From contig CADDYT010000089.1 of the NCBI GenBank assembly GCA_902810755.1, forward strand, positions 1-24,752: 24,752 nucleotides of DNA. The letters are read 5' to 3'. A model generated the notes under the pieces. The model was not told the origin of the DNA and searched no databases. It saw only the letters and a program-made list of their open reading frames with translations. The first letter of the stretch is position 1, and each line of letters opens with the position of its first letter. This stretch comes from Chloroflexota bacterium (GTDB lineage: Bacteria; Chloroflexota; Ktedonobacteria; Ktedonobacterales; Ktedonobacteraceae). Below are positions 14,823 to 22,165 of the stretch, in pieces. Position numbers and translations under genes: made by a program.

Positions 14823-15301
14823 CATACCTTCTCTCTGATGGCGGCCAGTTGTTGAGCGTGCAACTGGTCGTGGCGGGGAAGGACGTTGACCAGCTGGTAG
14901 AATTTGCCCTCGCCCCGGCGATGGTGGCGGAACGGACGCTCCCAGGCCTCGTCGGGCAGTTGCGAGAGATACTCGAAGATTTCTTCGCGCCGCGCCGCCA
15001 TACCGGCCAGAACGGACTCCAGCGAAGCGGGCGGCTCCGAGGCGCGGGTGCGGCGCGGCGCCTCCTCCTCGACGACGGCGATGAGCGGGTTGTCTTGCTC
15101 CTGCACGAGCCGCATCTGCTCCAGCGCCAGCCCATCGGCCACGTAGAGGTGATGGGCAAGCTCCAACGGTGACCATTCGCCCTCGGCAGGAGCCGCGCTC
15201 AATTCCTCTTTGCTAAATTTTGCCAGTTGTCCGATGAATTCGACGCGCGCGGCTACCATCTTGCGCCGCACTCTGTCGAATGGTCTCTCCTCTGTTGTCA
15301 T
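14822..15301 (-). CDS. DinB-like four-helix metalloprotein
   Basis: This 159-residue protein fits the DinB/YfiT-like superfamily of metal-binding four-helix bundles. The pattern is WSPLELAHHLYVADG (ligand His near residues 50-51), a long central helix (LESVLAGMAARREEIFEYL) and a C-terminal helix LPRHDQLHAQQL with His 144 and 148. Family members often act in thiol-dependent transfer or detoxification reactions; the reaction here is unknown. The start is the ATG at 15301, with GGAGG nine bases upstream; the longer frame begins with a poor TTG at 15322. It lies 17 bases after parB and overlaps the acetyltransferase start. Confidence 0.82.
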   Translation of the reverse strand: MTTEERPFDRVRRKMVAARVEFIGQLAKFSKEELSAAPAEGEWSPLELAHHLYVADGLALEQMRLVQEQDNPLIAVVEEEAPRRTRASEPPASLESVLAGMAARREEIFEYLSQLPDEAWERPFRHHRRGEGKFYQLVNVLPRHDQLHAQQLAAIREKV

Positions 15302-15318
15302 GTATAGAAACCTCCGGT

Positions 15319-16341
15319 TCAAGACTCCTGTTGTTTAACCAGTCGGTTATATAAACGTTCGAGTTCTTCCTGGTTATTAAAGTGTAGCACAAGAGTCCCT
15401 TTGCCCTTCGCGTTGCACTTGAGGTCCACTTTGAGCATGAGGGAGTCGCGGAAATGCGTTTCCAGCGTATCGAGTTCGGGGGAGCGGCGCGGGGCGGCTG
15501 CCGGAAGGTGGGTCTGCCTGCCCTCGGCCTGCTCCTGTGCCTTGATGCGATTCGCCAGTTCCTCGGCCTGGCGCACGGTGTATTTCAATGAGATAATCTT
15601 ATCCATGGCCATGAGCTGGTTCTCTTCGCTCTCAATGCCGATCAGGGCGCGAGCGTGGCCGGGAGTAAAGACGTCGGAGCCATTGATGAGCTTCTCGCGC
15701 ACTTTCGGGGCCAGTTGCAGCAGGCGAATGGTATTGGTGATAGTGCTGCGGTCCTTGCCCACCTGGCGCGCGACCATCTCCTGCGTCAGCCCGAACTCCT
15801 CGACCAGCACCTGGTAGGCCAGCGCCTCCTCGATGGGGTTGAGATCGGCGCGCTGGATATTCTCGACCAGGGCCAGTTCAAGCATTTGCAGGGGCGTGAC
15901 CTCTTTAATCAGCACGGGTACTTTGGTCAGCCCGGCCAGGCGGGCCGCGCGCCAGCGCCGTTCGCCCGCGATAATCTGAAACTGCACGACTCCGGTGGAA
16001 CCGGCTGCCGGTTCGGCAGGAGCAGCGCCGACGGCGGAAGTAGTATCCTGGGCGAACCAGTCATCGGCTGGAGCAGGCGAAGGGGAAGCAGGCGCGCTCA
16101 GGCGAGTCACGACAATGGGCTGAAGCAGGCCATGTTCTTTGATCGAGGCGCTCAATTCGAGCAATCTGGGGTCATCGTCGCTGAAAATACGGCGCGGCTG
16201 ACGGGGATTGGGAATGATACTATCGATGGCGGCATAAAGGATGGCGTTCTCATCGACGCGCTTCTGCGCCGACATCGCCTCTGATGCGCCGGGGATGAGC
16301 GCATCGAGGCCGCGCCCCAGGCCGAACTTGTGCTTAGCCAC
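15319..16341 (-). CDS. parB: Chromosome partitioning protein ParB
   Basis: This 340-residue ParB/Spo0J family protein binds parS sites, spreads as a CTP-dependent clamp and directs chromosome segregation with ParA. It starts with the typical [13 protein letters not shown]. The CTPase/N-terminal domain has [12 protein letters not shown] (about 42-53), [13 protein letters not shown] (66-78) and [15 protein letters not shown] (123-137). The helix-turn-helix is [19 protein letters not shown], and the dimerisation tail runs from about 287 to 340. The odd part is an insertion of about 37 residues rich in Ala, Pro and Ser (82-118) between the strands before GERR, where most ParB proteins have only a few residues. 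GTG is the start codon, with GAGGAGG upstream, overlapping the parA stop by eight bases. Confidence 0.95.
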   Translation of the reverse strand: MAKHKFGLGRGLDALIPGASEAMSAQKRVDENAILYAAIDSIIPNPRQPRRIFSDDDPRLLELSASIKEHGLLQPIVVTRLSAPASPSPAPADDWFAQDTTSAVGAAPAEPAAGSTGVVQFQIIAGERRWRAARLAGLTKVPVLIKEVTPLQMLELALVENIQRADLNPIEEALAYQVLVEEFGLTQEMVARQVGKDRSTITNTIRLLQLAPKVREKLINGSDVFTPGHARALIGIESEENQLMAMDKIISLKYTVRQAEELANRIKAQEQAEGRQTHLPAAAPRRSPELDTLETHFRDSLMLKVDLKCNAKGKGTLVLHFNNQEELERLYNRLVKQQES

Positions 16342-17104
16342 GAGCTAATACCTCCTCGGCCAGTGCTTTATAGGAAAGAGCTCCGGGGGACGTGGCGTCA
16401 TAATCGAGGATCGGCTGCCCGAAGCTGGGCGCCTCACTCAAACGAACGTTGCGGCTGATGATGGTCTGAAACGTCTCGTTGGGAAAATGGGCGCGCACAT
16501 CCTGCACAATCTGGCTGGCCAGGCGCGTGCGCGGGTCGAACATGGTCAGCACAACGCCGGCGATATACAGTTCAGGATTGAGCGTCGTTTTCACCAGCTG
16601 GATGGTGTTGTAAAGCTGGTTCACGCCTTCCAGCGCCAGGTACTCGCACTGAATGGGGATAATCACGCCGTCGGCGGCGACGAGGGCATTGACGGTGAGC
16701 AGGCCCAGCGAGGGCGGACAATCAATAAGAATGTAGTCGCAGCGTTGGCGAATCGGCTCCAGGGCCTGGCGCAGGCGGTGTTCGCGCGCCAGCACGCCCA
16801 CCAGTTCCAGTTCGGCGGCGGCCAGATCGACCGTGCAAGGGGCAACGACCAGCTCGCGGCGCTGCGTCGGCACAATCACATCGAAAATACTGATGGTATT
16901 CTGCGGCTGGATGAGCAGGTCATAGAGCGTGTGCTGCCGCACTTTGTGCGCCAGCCCGATGCCGCTGGTAGTGTTGGCCTGCGGGTCCATATCGACGAGC
17001 AGCACCTTGCGCCCGGCAGCGGCCAGGTAGGCGGCAAGATTAATGGCAGTGGTCGTTTTGCCGACGCCGCCCTTCTGGTTAGCAATGGCATATACTTTTG
17101 ACAC
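16334..17104 (-). CDS. parA: Chromosome partitioning ATPase ParA (Soj)
   Basis: ParA is the deviant Walker ATPase that moves ParB-bound origins along the nucleoid. Seen are [18 protein letters not shown] (deviant Walker A), [14 protein letters not shown] (Walker A'), [18 protein letters not shown] (Walker B), and the C-terminal [19 protein letters not shown] signature. The start is uncertain. GTG at 17104 gives 256 residues beginning [13 protein letters not shown], matching the family. ATG at 17146 adds 14 residues without family resemblance, but it lies nearer the predicted promoter. parA and parB overlap by eight bases and probably head a four-gene transcript with the DinB-like and GNAT genes. 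Confidence 0.95.
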   Translation of the reverse strand: MSKVYAIANQKGGVGKTTTAINLAAYLAAAGRKVLLVDMDPQANTTSGIGLAHKVRQHTLYDLLIQPQNTISIFDVIVPTQRRELVVAPCTVDLAAAELELVGVLAREHRLRQALEPIRQRCDYILIDCPPSLGLLTVNALVAADGVIIPIQCEYLALEGVNQLYNTIQLVKTTLNPELYIAGVVLTMFDPRTRLASQIVQDVRAHFPNETFQTIISRNVRLSEAPSFGQPILDYDATSPGALSYKALAEEVLARG

Positions 17105-17171
17105 AGGGCTTTCCGTACCTTTCCTCTCATACGTTCCGTCACGCATGTATGCCCTATCTCATGCTCGCTCC

Positions 17172-17200
17172 ATTGTAACAAATGTCCAAACAGGAAGCAA
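17172..17200 (-). promoter_or_regulatory. Predicted promoter of the parAB operon
   Basis: On the minus strand TTGCTT (17200-17195) and TACAAT (17177-17172) are separated by 17 bases. The -10 matches consensus at five of six positions; the -35 only at TTG. Transcription would begin near 17165, just upstream of both candidate parA starts. Confidence 0.5.
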
Positions 17201-17248
17201 CTGGGAAGCGAAAGCCGGTTTTAGCAAGACAGGAATGAATTGCAGATA

Positions 17249-17289
17249 GTGAACGTATTGCCGTATACGTCACCGCCGCTATCGCGGCG
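17249..17289. repeat. Two adjacent inverted repeats upstream of parA
   Basis: GTGAACGTAT (17249-17258) and ATACGTCAC (17265-17273) form an inverted repeat with one bulged base and a six-base gap. Immediately beyond, CGCCGC-TATC-GCGGCG (17274-17289) is a perfect 6-bp stem with a four-base loop. Neither is followed by a T-run. They do not match the canonical parS sequence. They lie between the end of the anti-sigma region and the parA promoter, so they could be a factor-binding site or a transcript-end structure. Confidence 0.4.
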
Positions 17290-17307
17290 TCCGAGGGAAC
17301 AATGCCC

Positions 17308-17442
17308 TCATAAATGATAGCTCGCGGCCATCTGCTGCGCGATTTGCTGCTCATACATGTCGGCCACTGGCAGGTTGGGCCGGTAGCGATGGGCAAGGGT
17401 GTTGGCGGCCAGCAGCACGCCGAAACGATAGAGGTAGTTATG
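17308..17442 (-). pseudogene. Orphan coding-like fragment after the anti-sigma gene
   Basis: A minus-strand frame from 17442 to the TGA at 17310-17308 encodes 44 residues, including LYRFGVLLAANTLAHRY and VADMYEQQIAQQMAASYHL. Codon use looks like that of genuine genes here, with G/C at third positions. It has no plausible start, and an in-frame TAG lies a few codons upstream, inside the end of the anti-sigma gene. It resembles the C-terminus of a lost gene. I do not recognise the family. It could also be a chance open frame. Confidence 0.35.
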
Positions 17443-18298
17443 TCTTCTTTTTCTGTTCTATAGTGGTAACCTGGAATTGATCGGCGAACATGATAAGGGT
17501 GCGCGTGGGCAGCAGGCTGGCAAGCTGGCAGGTCAGGCCATCTTCTGTCCAGCGAATGGTGAAGAAGCCGCTACCATTGCGGAAGGAGACGGCGGAGAGG
17601 CCGCGCACGGTGATGGGCTGCACGCCGCTCGAAGGCAGCGGGAAGGAGAAGAGCGCGGCGGGTTGCTCGTAGAGAAAGATGTCAAGCGCGCCCTGTCCGG
17701 TGATACGATACTGGGCATAATAGCGGAAAAAGGCGCCGTTGAGCGAGTCAAGGCCGCTAGCGATCAGATATTCATGGGCAGGCAGAGGTGAGGCGGCGCG
17801 AATGAGTTCAATGCGCAGCGTGGAAGTCTGTGTCCGGGGAATGGCCCGTCCGGTAGCCGCCTGATTCGCTGCCGCGACATGTGAAGCGGAAGCCGAAAAC
17901 GTGCTATGATGGGATGCGCCATCGAGATTTACCATGAAGATCAGGCCGGGGCCGAGCAGCAGGAAGATGAGCAGGGCAACGGCCAGCACGAGGGAACGCA
18001 CCCCCCAGACCTTGAGCAACTGGACGGCGTGGCGAGCGCGCAGCCGGGAGCCAACCTGTCGGCGTCGCGCCTCCGCCGTGCTATCAAGCTGACGCAGGGG
18101 CGTAAGGGCGGCGGAAAGCTGGCCGGCGACGTGGAGCAGTTCATCATCGTCGGGCGAGGGCCGTTCCTCTCCGGCGGCGATGGCGTCCAACCGTTCCATC
18201 CAGCGTTCGTCGATCTTCTCAAAGCGATCAGTCCGCTCAAACCCATCTTCCGCGTGTATATCCCTGTCCATAGGCTCCCCGTCGAACTGGTGCATCAT
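17438..18298 (-). CDS. Single-pass membrane anti-sigma-like protein
   Basis: This 286-residue protein follows a sigma factor gene directly; the sigma TGA lies within ATGATG at 18298-18293, so the two are coupled. Residues 1-100 are cytoplasmic and charged, with LLHVAGQLSAALTPLRQLD as the likely sigma-binding helix. A hydrophobic segment, SLVLAVALLIFLLLGPGLIF (about 102-121), spans the membrane. Residues 123-286 would be outside and look beta-rich. No HxxxCxxC zinc motif of the ZAS anti-sigma class is present. The anti-sigma role rests on position and topology rather than on a recognised domain. The outer domain may sense an envelope signal; what it detects is unknown. Longer upstream starts fall inside the sigma gene and are rejected. 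Confidence 0.7.
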   Translation of the reverse strand: MMHQFDGEPMDRDIHAEDGFERTDRFEKIDERWMERLDAIAAGEERPSPDDDELLHVAGQLSAALTPLRQLDSTAEARRRQVGSRLRARHAVQLLKVWGVRSLVLAVALLIFLLLGPGLIFMVNLDGASHHSTFSASASHVAAANQAATGRAIPRTQTSTLRIELIRAASPLPAHEYLIASGLDSLNGAFFRYYAQYRITGQGALDIFLYEQPAALFSFPLPSSGVQPITVRGLSAVSFRNGSGFFTIRWTEDGLTCQLASLLPTRTLIMFADQFQVTTIEQKKKT

Positions 18299-18933
18299 CG
18301 CCTTTCTCTCTCTGCGTAGAGTGCGTCTCTCAAGCGACCAAGCGCGCGATGCAGGATAGAGCCGACCGTTCCTGGCGGCATGTGCATGACCCGTGCAATA
18401 TCGCAATTGTGCAGGCAGGCCACGAACTTTAGCCCGATCACCTCGCGCTCGCGCTCCGACAGGTGACTCAGTTGCGCGAGCAAGAGGGTGCGTTCCTCAC
18501 TGAGCAACGCGGCCTCCTCCGGCGAGTTCGCCAGCAGGTAGTCGGGATGGTCGGCGTCGATGAGCAGATCGAGCGAGACTTCCTGGCGGCGGCGCCGGAA
18601 ATAGTCGGCGGCACAGTTGCGCGCGATGCGAAAGAGCCAGGCACCGGCGGCCTCCCCGCTCTGCAAGTCGTCGAAGTGCAGCAGCGCCCGCTCAAAGACC
18701 AGAGAAGTCAGATCCTCGGCCACGTCCGGCGCGCCAACGCGGAAACGCAGGAAGGCCAGCACACGCGGATAGTATCGCTGGTAGAGTTCGTCGAAGGAGA
18801 GCCTTGCCTGCTCCTTCGCCGCGCTACCGGCGACCTGCGCGCGCGCGTCCCGCGCCCCACTCACCCCATCCGCCTCTATTGTCTTTGTGGGCAACGCCCA
18901 TACAGAGGAGATAGCCGCTCTCCCCGCTTCCAT
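18295..18933 (-). CDS. ECF-type sigma-70 family RNA polymerase sigma factor
   Basis: This 212-residue sigma factor has region 2 (FDELYQRYYPRVLAFLRFRV, DVAEDLTSLVFERAL, AGAWLFRIARNCAADYFRRR) and region 4 (LSEREREVIGLKF, CDIARVMHMPPGTVGSILHRALGRLRD). The first 45 residues are not conserved. The ATG at 18933 is chosen because GGAG lies eight bases upstream; the GTG at 18942 overlaps that site. The sigma factor would direct polymerase to a small regulon and be held inactive by the membrane protein encoded next. It is separate from, and unlike, the sigma-BFN fusion elsewhere in the window. No clear autoregulatory promoter could be assigned. Confidence 0.92.
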   Translation of the reverse strand: MEAGRAAISSVWALPTKTIEADGVSGARDARAQVAGSAAKEQARLSFDELYQRYYPRVLAFLRFRVGAPDVAEDLTSLVFERALLHFDDLQSGEAAGAWLFRIARNCAADYFRRRRQEVSLDLLIDADHPDYLLANSPEEAALLSEERTLLLAQLSHLSEREREVIGLKFVACLHNCDIARVMHMPPGTVGSILHRALGRLRDALYAERERR

Positions 18934-18956
18934 ATCTGTCACTCCGCCTGTAAAAG

Positions 18957-18973
18957 CTCTTTCACTGAAAGAG
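18957..18973. promoter_or_regulatory. Perfect inverted repeat in the sigma-factor leader
   Basis: CTCTTTC-ACT-GAAAGAG is a perfect 7-bp inverted repeat with a three-base centre, ending 24 bases upstream of the sigma ATG. It could be an operator or an RNA hairpin just before the ribosome-binding site. The 115-base gap from the WD40-kinase stop must also contain the promoter, which I cannot place with confidence. Confidence 0.4.
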
Positions 18974-19048
18974 ACGCCCGAACGTGAAAAGTATTGCAGC
19001 GATTGACACCTTTTATATTACGCCGCCTGGAAACTATTTTTCACGCTT

Positions 19049-20902
19049 TTACGGTGCAACCCACACCTGAACGGTATTATCCCCTCCTCCTGAAGCCAGA
19101 TACATGCTATCGGGCGACCAGGCAAGGACGCGGGCGGGGACAGGGTGAGAGAAGGTGAGGAGTCTCAGGTTGGTGACGGTATCCCACACCAGGACGGTCG
19201 CGTCGTCGGCGGCGTAGGCGAAGCGGCGCGCGGCGGGCGACCAGGCGAGGAGACGCACAGGGGCGCTATGGCGATAGGAGAGAACCTCGCGGCTCGTGGC
19301 AACCTGCCACATCTGAATCTGGCCATCCGCTCGCCCGCAGGCGATACGCGAGCCGTTCTGATTCTCTGTCGGGGGAAGACCGGGCAGGGAGCCGAGCGAT
19401 TCAGGTGACCAGGCCACCCCCAGAACCCCTGTCGCCTGCCCCGGCTCGCTATACGTCGCCAGCCGCGCGCCTGTCGCCGCCTGCCAGACCTGGATGGAGC
19501 CATCCGCACTGCCGGAGACGAGCATGGTGCCATCGGGCGACCAGGCCAGGGCGCTGACGGCGGCACTGTGGCCGCGATAGATGGCAAGCGGTCGCGCGCC
19601 CGGCGCTTCCAGAACATGAACGCTGCCATCGCTGGCGGCGGTGGCGAGCAGGGGGGCAGCGGGAGAAGGAGACCAGGCAAAGGCGGTGATGGTGGAATCG
19701 GCATGGCCGCTATAGACAGCGGCAAGCAGGTTGGTGGTGAAATCCCACACGCGCACCTGCATGTCATCGCCAGCGGTAGCTACATAGCGGCCATCGGCTG
19801 ACCAGCCGGTGAAGAGGACAGCATCGCTGATATCGTTAAAAATAAGCAGATTCTTCCCTGTCTGCGCCTCCCAGATATGGATGGTCTTTTCCCCGCTGGC
19901 GGAGATGATGCGCCGCCCGTCGGGATTCCAGGCCAGAGAGCGCACAGGGGCCGCGTGACCGCCATAGACGGACAGGACGCGACCGGCAGGCTCATTGACG
20001 ACCGCCGTACCGTTCTGTGGGACAGGCGCCGACTGTTCTTTCTCCCTCACCGGTGCCATACTGGCGGAAGGCGCGGCAATACCGCCTGATCGCACAGCCT
20101 CTTCCAGCGCCTGCGCAAATGCGCGCACGCTCACAAATCGGCGGCTATAGTCCTTCTCCAGGGCGCGCAGCACAACCTGCTCGATGACGGGCGAGAGATC
20201 GGGCCGCTGCTGGCACAGGGCCGGGGGAGCAGCCGCGAGATGCTGCGAGAGAACTTCAGTCAGCGACCCCTGAAAGGGAGTCTGGCCGGTCAGCCATTCG
20301 TAGGCGACGATGCCCAGCGAATACTGATCGCTGGCGGGGCGCGCATTGCCCTGAATCTGTTCGGGCGCGATGTAGGCGACCGTCCCGGCAATCTCTTGCA
20401 TCCCCTGCAGGCGCGTACTCTGCGCAACCAGCGCGAGGCCAAAATCGCTGAGCAGCACTTCATTGCGCCTGCCCAGCAACATATTCTCCGGCTTCACGTC
20501 GCGGTGAATGAACTTCTCATCGTGGGCATATTGCAGCGCCTCCGCGACCTGATTGATACAGGAGACGATCAGGGGCAGGGGAAGTTGCTGGCCTCTGGGG
20601 TAGCTCTGGCGCAGGGTGCCGTTGGGCGCGTAGTCCAGCACCAGAAAAGGCATCCCATCCTGAACGCCAAAATCGAGGACGCGCACGATATTGGGGTGGA
20701 TGAGGCGGGCAATGGTGCGCGCCTCTTTCAGGAACCATTCTATCTCTCCGCCGCCTAACTGCATGGAGAGGACCTTCACAGCCGCCTCTGTGTTGAGATA
20801 GACATGTTCCCCCAGAAAAACCTGAGCAAAGCCCCCCTGCCCGAGCAGGCGCAAAATGCGGTAATTGCCCAGTTGCTGTCCAATGCTGACACTGTCTGCC
20901 AA
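19049..20902 (-). CDS. Serine/threonine protein kinase with C-terminal WD40 propeller
   Basis: The first half is a canonical Hanks-type kinase: LLGQGGFAQVFLGEH, AAVKVL, FIHRDVKPENMLL, SDFGLAL and YIAPEQ. After a linker of about 45 residues, the second half has seven WD40-type repeats with recurring SPDG...L.SGS.DG.IQVW patterns, such as GHSAAVSALAWSPDG. These should close into one beta-propeller that binds protein partners. There is no membrane segment, so kinase and propeller are both cytosolic. Start choice: TTG at 20902 is five bases after GAGGGGGG and gives LADSVSIGQQLGNYRI, where such kinases usually begin (617 residues). ATG codons at 20935 and 20977 are in frame but have weaker upstream sites. 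The neighbouring DUF5996 gene upstream is on the same strand. Confidence 0.93.
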   Translation of the reverse strand: MADSVSIGQQLGNYRILRLLGQGGFAQVFLGEHVYLNTEAAVKVLSMQLGGGEIEWFLKEARTIARLIHPNIVRVLDFGVQDGMPFLVLDYAPNGTLRQSYPRGQQLPLPLIVSCINQVAEALQYAHDEKFIHRDVKPENMLLGRRNEVLLSDFGLALVAQSTRLQGMQEIAGTVAYIAPEQIQGNARPASDQYSLGIVAYEWLTGQTPFQGSLTEVLSQHLAAAPPALCQQRPDLSPVIEQVVLRALEKDYSRRFVSVRAFAQALEEAVRSGGIAAPSASMAPVREKEQSAPVPQNGTAVVNEPAGRVLSVYGGHAAPVRSLAWNPDGRRIISASGEKTIHIWEAQTGKNLLIFNDISDAVLFTGWSADGRYVATAGDDMQVRVWDFTTNLLAAVYSGHADSTITAFAWSPSPAAPLLATAASDGSVHVLEAPGARPLAIYRGHSAAVSALAWSPDGTMLVSGSADGSIQVWQAATGARLATYSEPGQATGVLGVAWSPESLGSLPGLPPTENQNGSRIACGRADGQIQMWQVATSREVLSYRHSAPVRLLAWSPAARRFAYAADDATVLVWDTVTNLRLLTFSHPVPARVLAWSPDSMYLASGGGDNTVQVWVAP

Positions 20903-21031
20903 CGCTGCCCCCCTCTGAAAGACTTTTCGCGCCATGCTTGCCCCGTAGCACGCCGGGACAAGCGTAAGTACGGCCATTGTAGAGGAGGCAACAGAGCAAT
21001 GTCAACCCCGGTAGAAGTACCGATGATTTTT

Positions 21032-21985
21032 CTACCCTCTCTTCGGCGGCAGCTGCTCCAGTTCCTGCATGTTCCAGTGGGCCAGCTTCGCCCCGCTCTC
21101 GTAGGCGCTCTGGAAGAATTCCAGCAGGGTCTGTTCCGGCGAGGCGGCTTGACGCACATCATCATAGAGCAGGATAAACTCGCCCAGGTTGGCGTCATAG
21201 TGGGCCTGAGCCGGGCGCAGCGTCGCGTTCTTGAAGCCCTGCGGCTCGGGATAGGTATAGGAGTAGAACGCCGGGGCGTGCAGTGTTGGGCCACCCGGCC
21301 AGAAGCCGCAGGCGATCTGTTCCGCATCTTCTGAAAAGCGTATAACCCGGTTGGCTCCCTGTGGGGGAGCGGCAGGCTTGCCTGAGAAGCGCGTCTCTGC
21401 CAGATCAAACGATCCCCAGAAGAAGTTGATGGGGCTGCTCTTGCCCCGGAAATGGGAACGATACTGCTGGAAGACCTTCGTTACCTGCACCAGAATGCGC
21501 CACCAGCGATTGACATATTCGGGATCATACGAGCGGTGGGTGGTGTCCTGCTCAAAGGGGATGGGATGCTCCACCTCGCTGGGCTTCGTATTGATCTTTA
21601 CCTGAATGCCGAGAGCCGCCAGCGCGGCCATGAAATCGTGGTAGAAATCGGCTACCGTGCGCGGCATCAACGCCAGTGCTTTTTTCTTGCCCTCGCTGGT
21701 CACAATTGCCAGGTTGTGGTCGATGAAGTCGAAGCTGATCTGGAACGCGCCGCCCGTCGGCGAGGGGAGCAGCGGCGTTTCCAGGCCGCGTGCCGTCACC
21801 GCGAGAGCCACTTCCCACCACTGGTTGAGAAACGGGTGTTGTTCCAGCGCCACCTTGCCCACAATCTGCGTCTCCATGTGCAGCGTCTCAAAAGTATCCT
21901 TCCATGCATCAAAAGGCAAAGCCGGCCATAGATACGCTTTTTCCTGCTGGCTCATGCCCTGCGCCTTCGTCGTGTGCGTCGTCAT
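21032..21985 (-). CDS. DUF5996 family protein
   Basis: This 317-residue protein matches my recollection of DUF5996 proteins. It opens WPALPFDAWKDTFETLHMETQIVGKV, contains HPFLNQWWEVALAVTARGLET, and later has KSSPINFFWGSFDLAETRFSGK and FWPGG. Its biochemical role is unknown; conserved Trp, His and Asp residues hint at an enzyme. There is no signal peptide. GGAGAAGGAAG lies immediately before the ATG at 21985. It is divergent from accC across 180 bases. The WD40 kinase start is about 130 bases downstream on the same strand, so the two may be co-transcribed. Confidence 0.82.
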   Translation of the reverse strand: MTTHTTKAQGMSQQEKAYLWPALPFDAWKDTFETLHMETQIVGKVALEQHPFLNQWWEVALAVTARGLETPLLPSPTGGAFQISFDFIDHNLAIVTSEGKKKALALMPRTVADFYHDFMAALAALGIQVKINTKPSEVEHPIPFEQDTTHRSYDPEYVNRWWRILVQVTKVFQQYRSHFRGKSSPINFFWGSFDLAETRFSGKPAAPPQGANRVIRFSEDAEQIACGFWPGGPTLHAPAFYSYTYPEPQGFKNATLRPAQAHYDANLGEFILLYDDVRQAASPEQTLLEFFQSAYESGAKLAHWNMQELEQLPPKRG

Positions 21986-22104
21986 CTTCCTTCTCCTCTC
22001 ACATCCATCGTACAGGAATTTTCCCGGTTGCTATGATGTTCACGACGGCGGTGGTGTGAGAGGTTCATATAACATCTGTTCAAGTGGTATGTGGTATTTT
22101 TGCT

Positions 22105-22134
22105 CTGGCACAGAAGCAACGGGCATGGTATAAT
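22105..22134 (+). promoter_or_regulatory. Predicted promoter of accC-fabF
   Basis: A perfect TATAAT (22129-22134) is preceded by TGG, an extended -10, and by CTGGCA (22105-22110), a four-of-six -35 match at 18 bases. The leader would be about 25 bases. An inverted repeat, GCACAG (22108-22113) and CTGTGC (22143-22148), brackets the -10 and start site and could be an operator. Confidence 0.65.
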
Positions 22135-22165
22135 AGCATACACTGTGCAGAGACGAGAGGTGGTC

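Noticed and set aside
17274..17289. Rho-independent terminator
   Set aside because: The stem is strong, but neither strand has a T-run after it, so it is listed only as an inverted repeat.
15319..17290. A parS site near parAB
   Set aside because: No match to TGTTNCACGTGAAACA was found by eye here or elsewhere in the window; CACGTG inside accC lacks the flanks.
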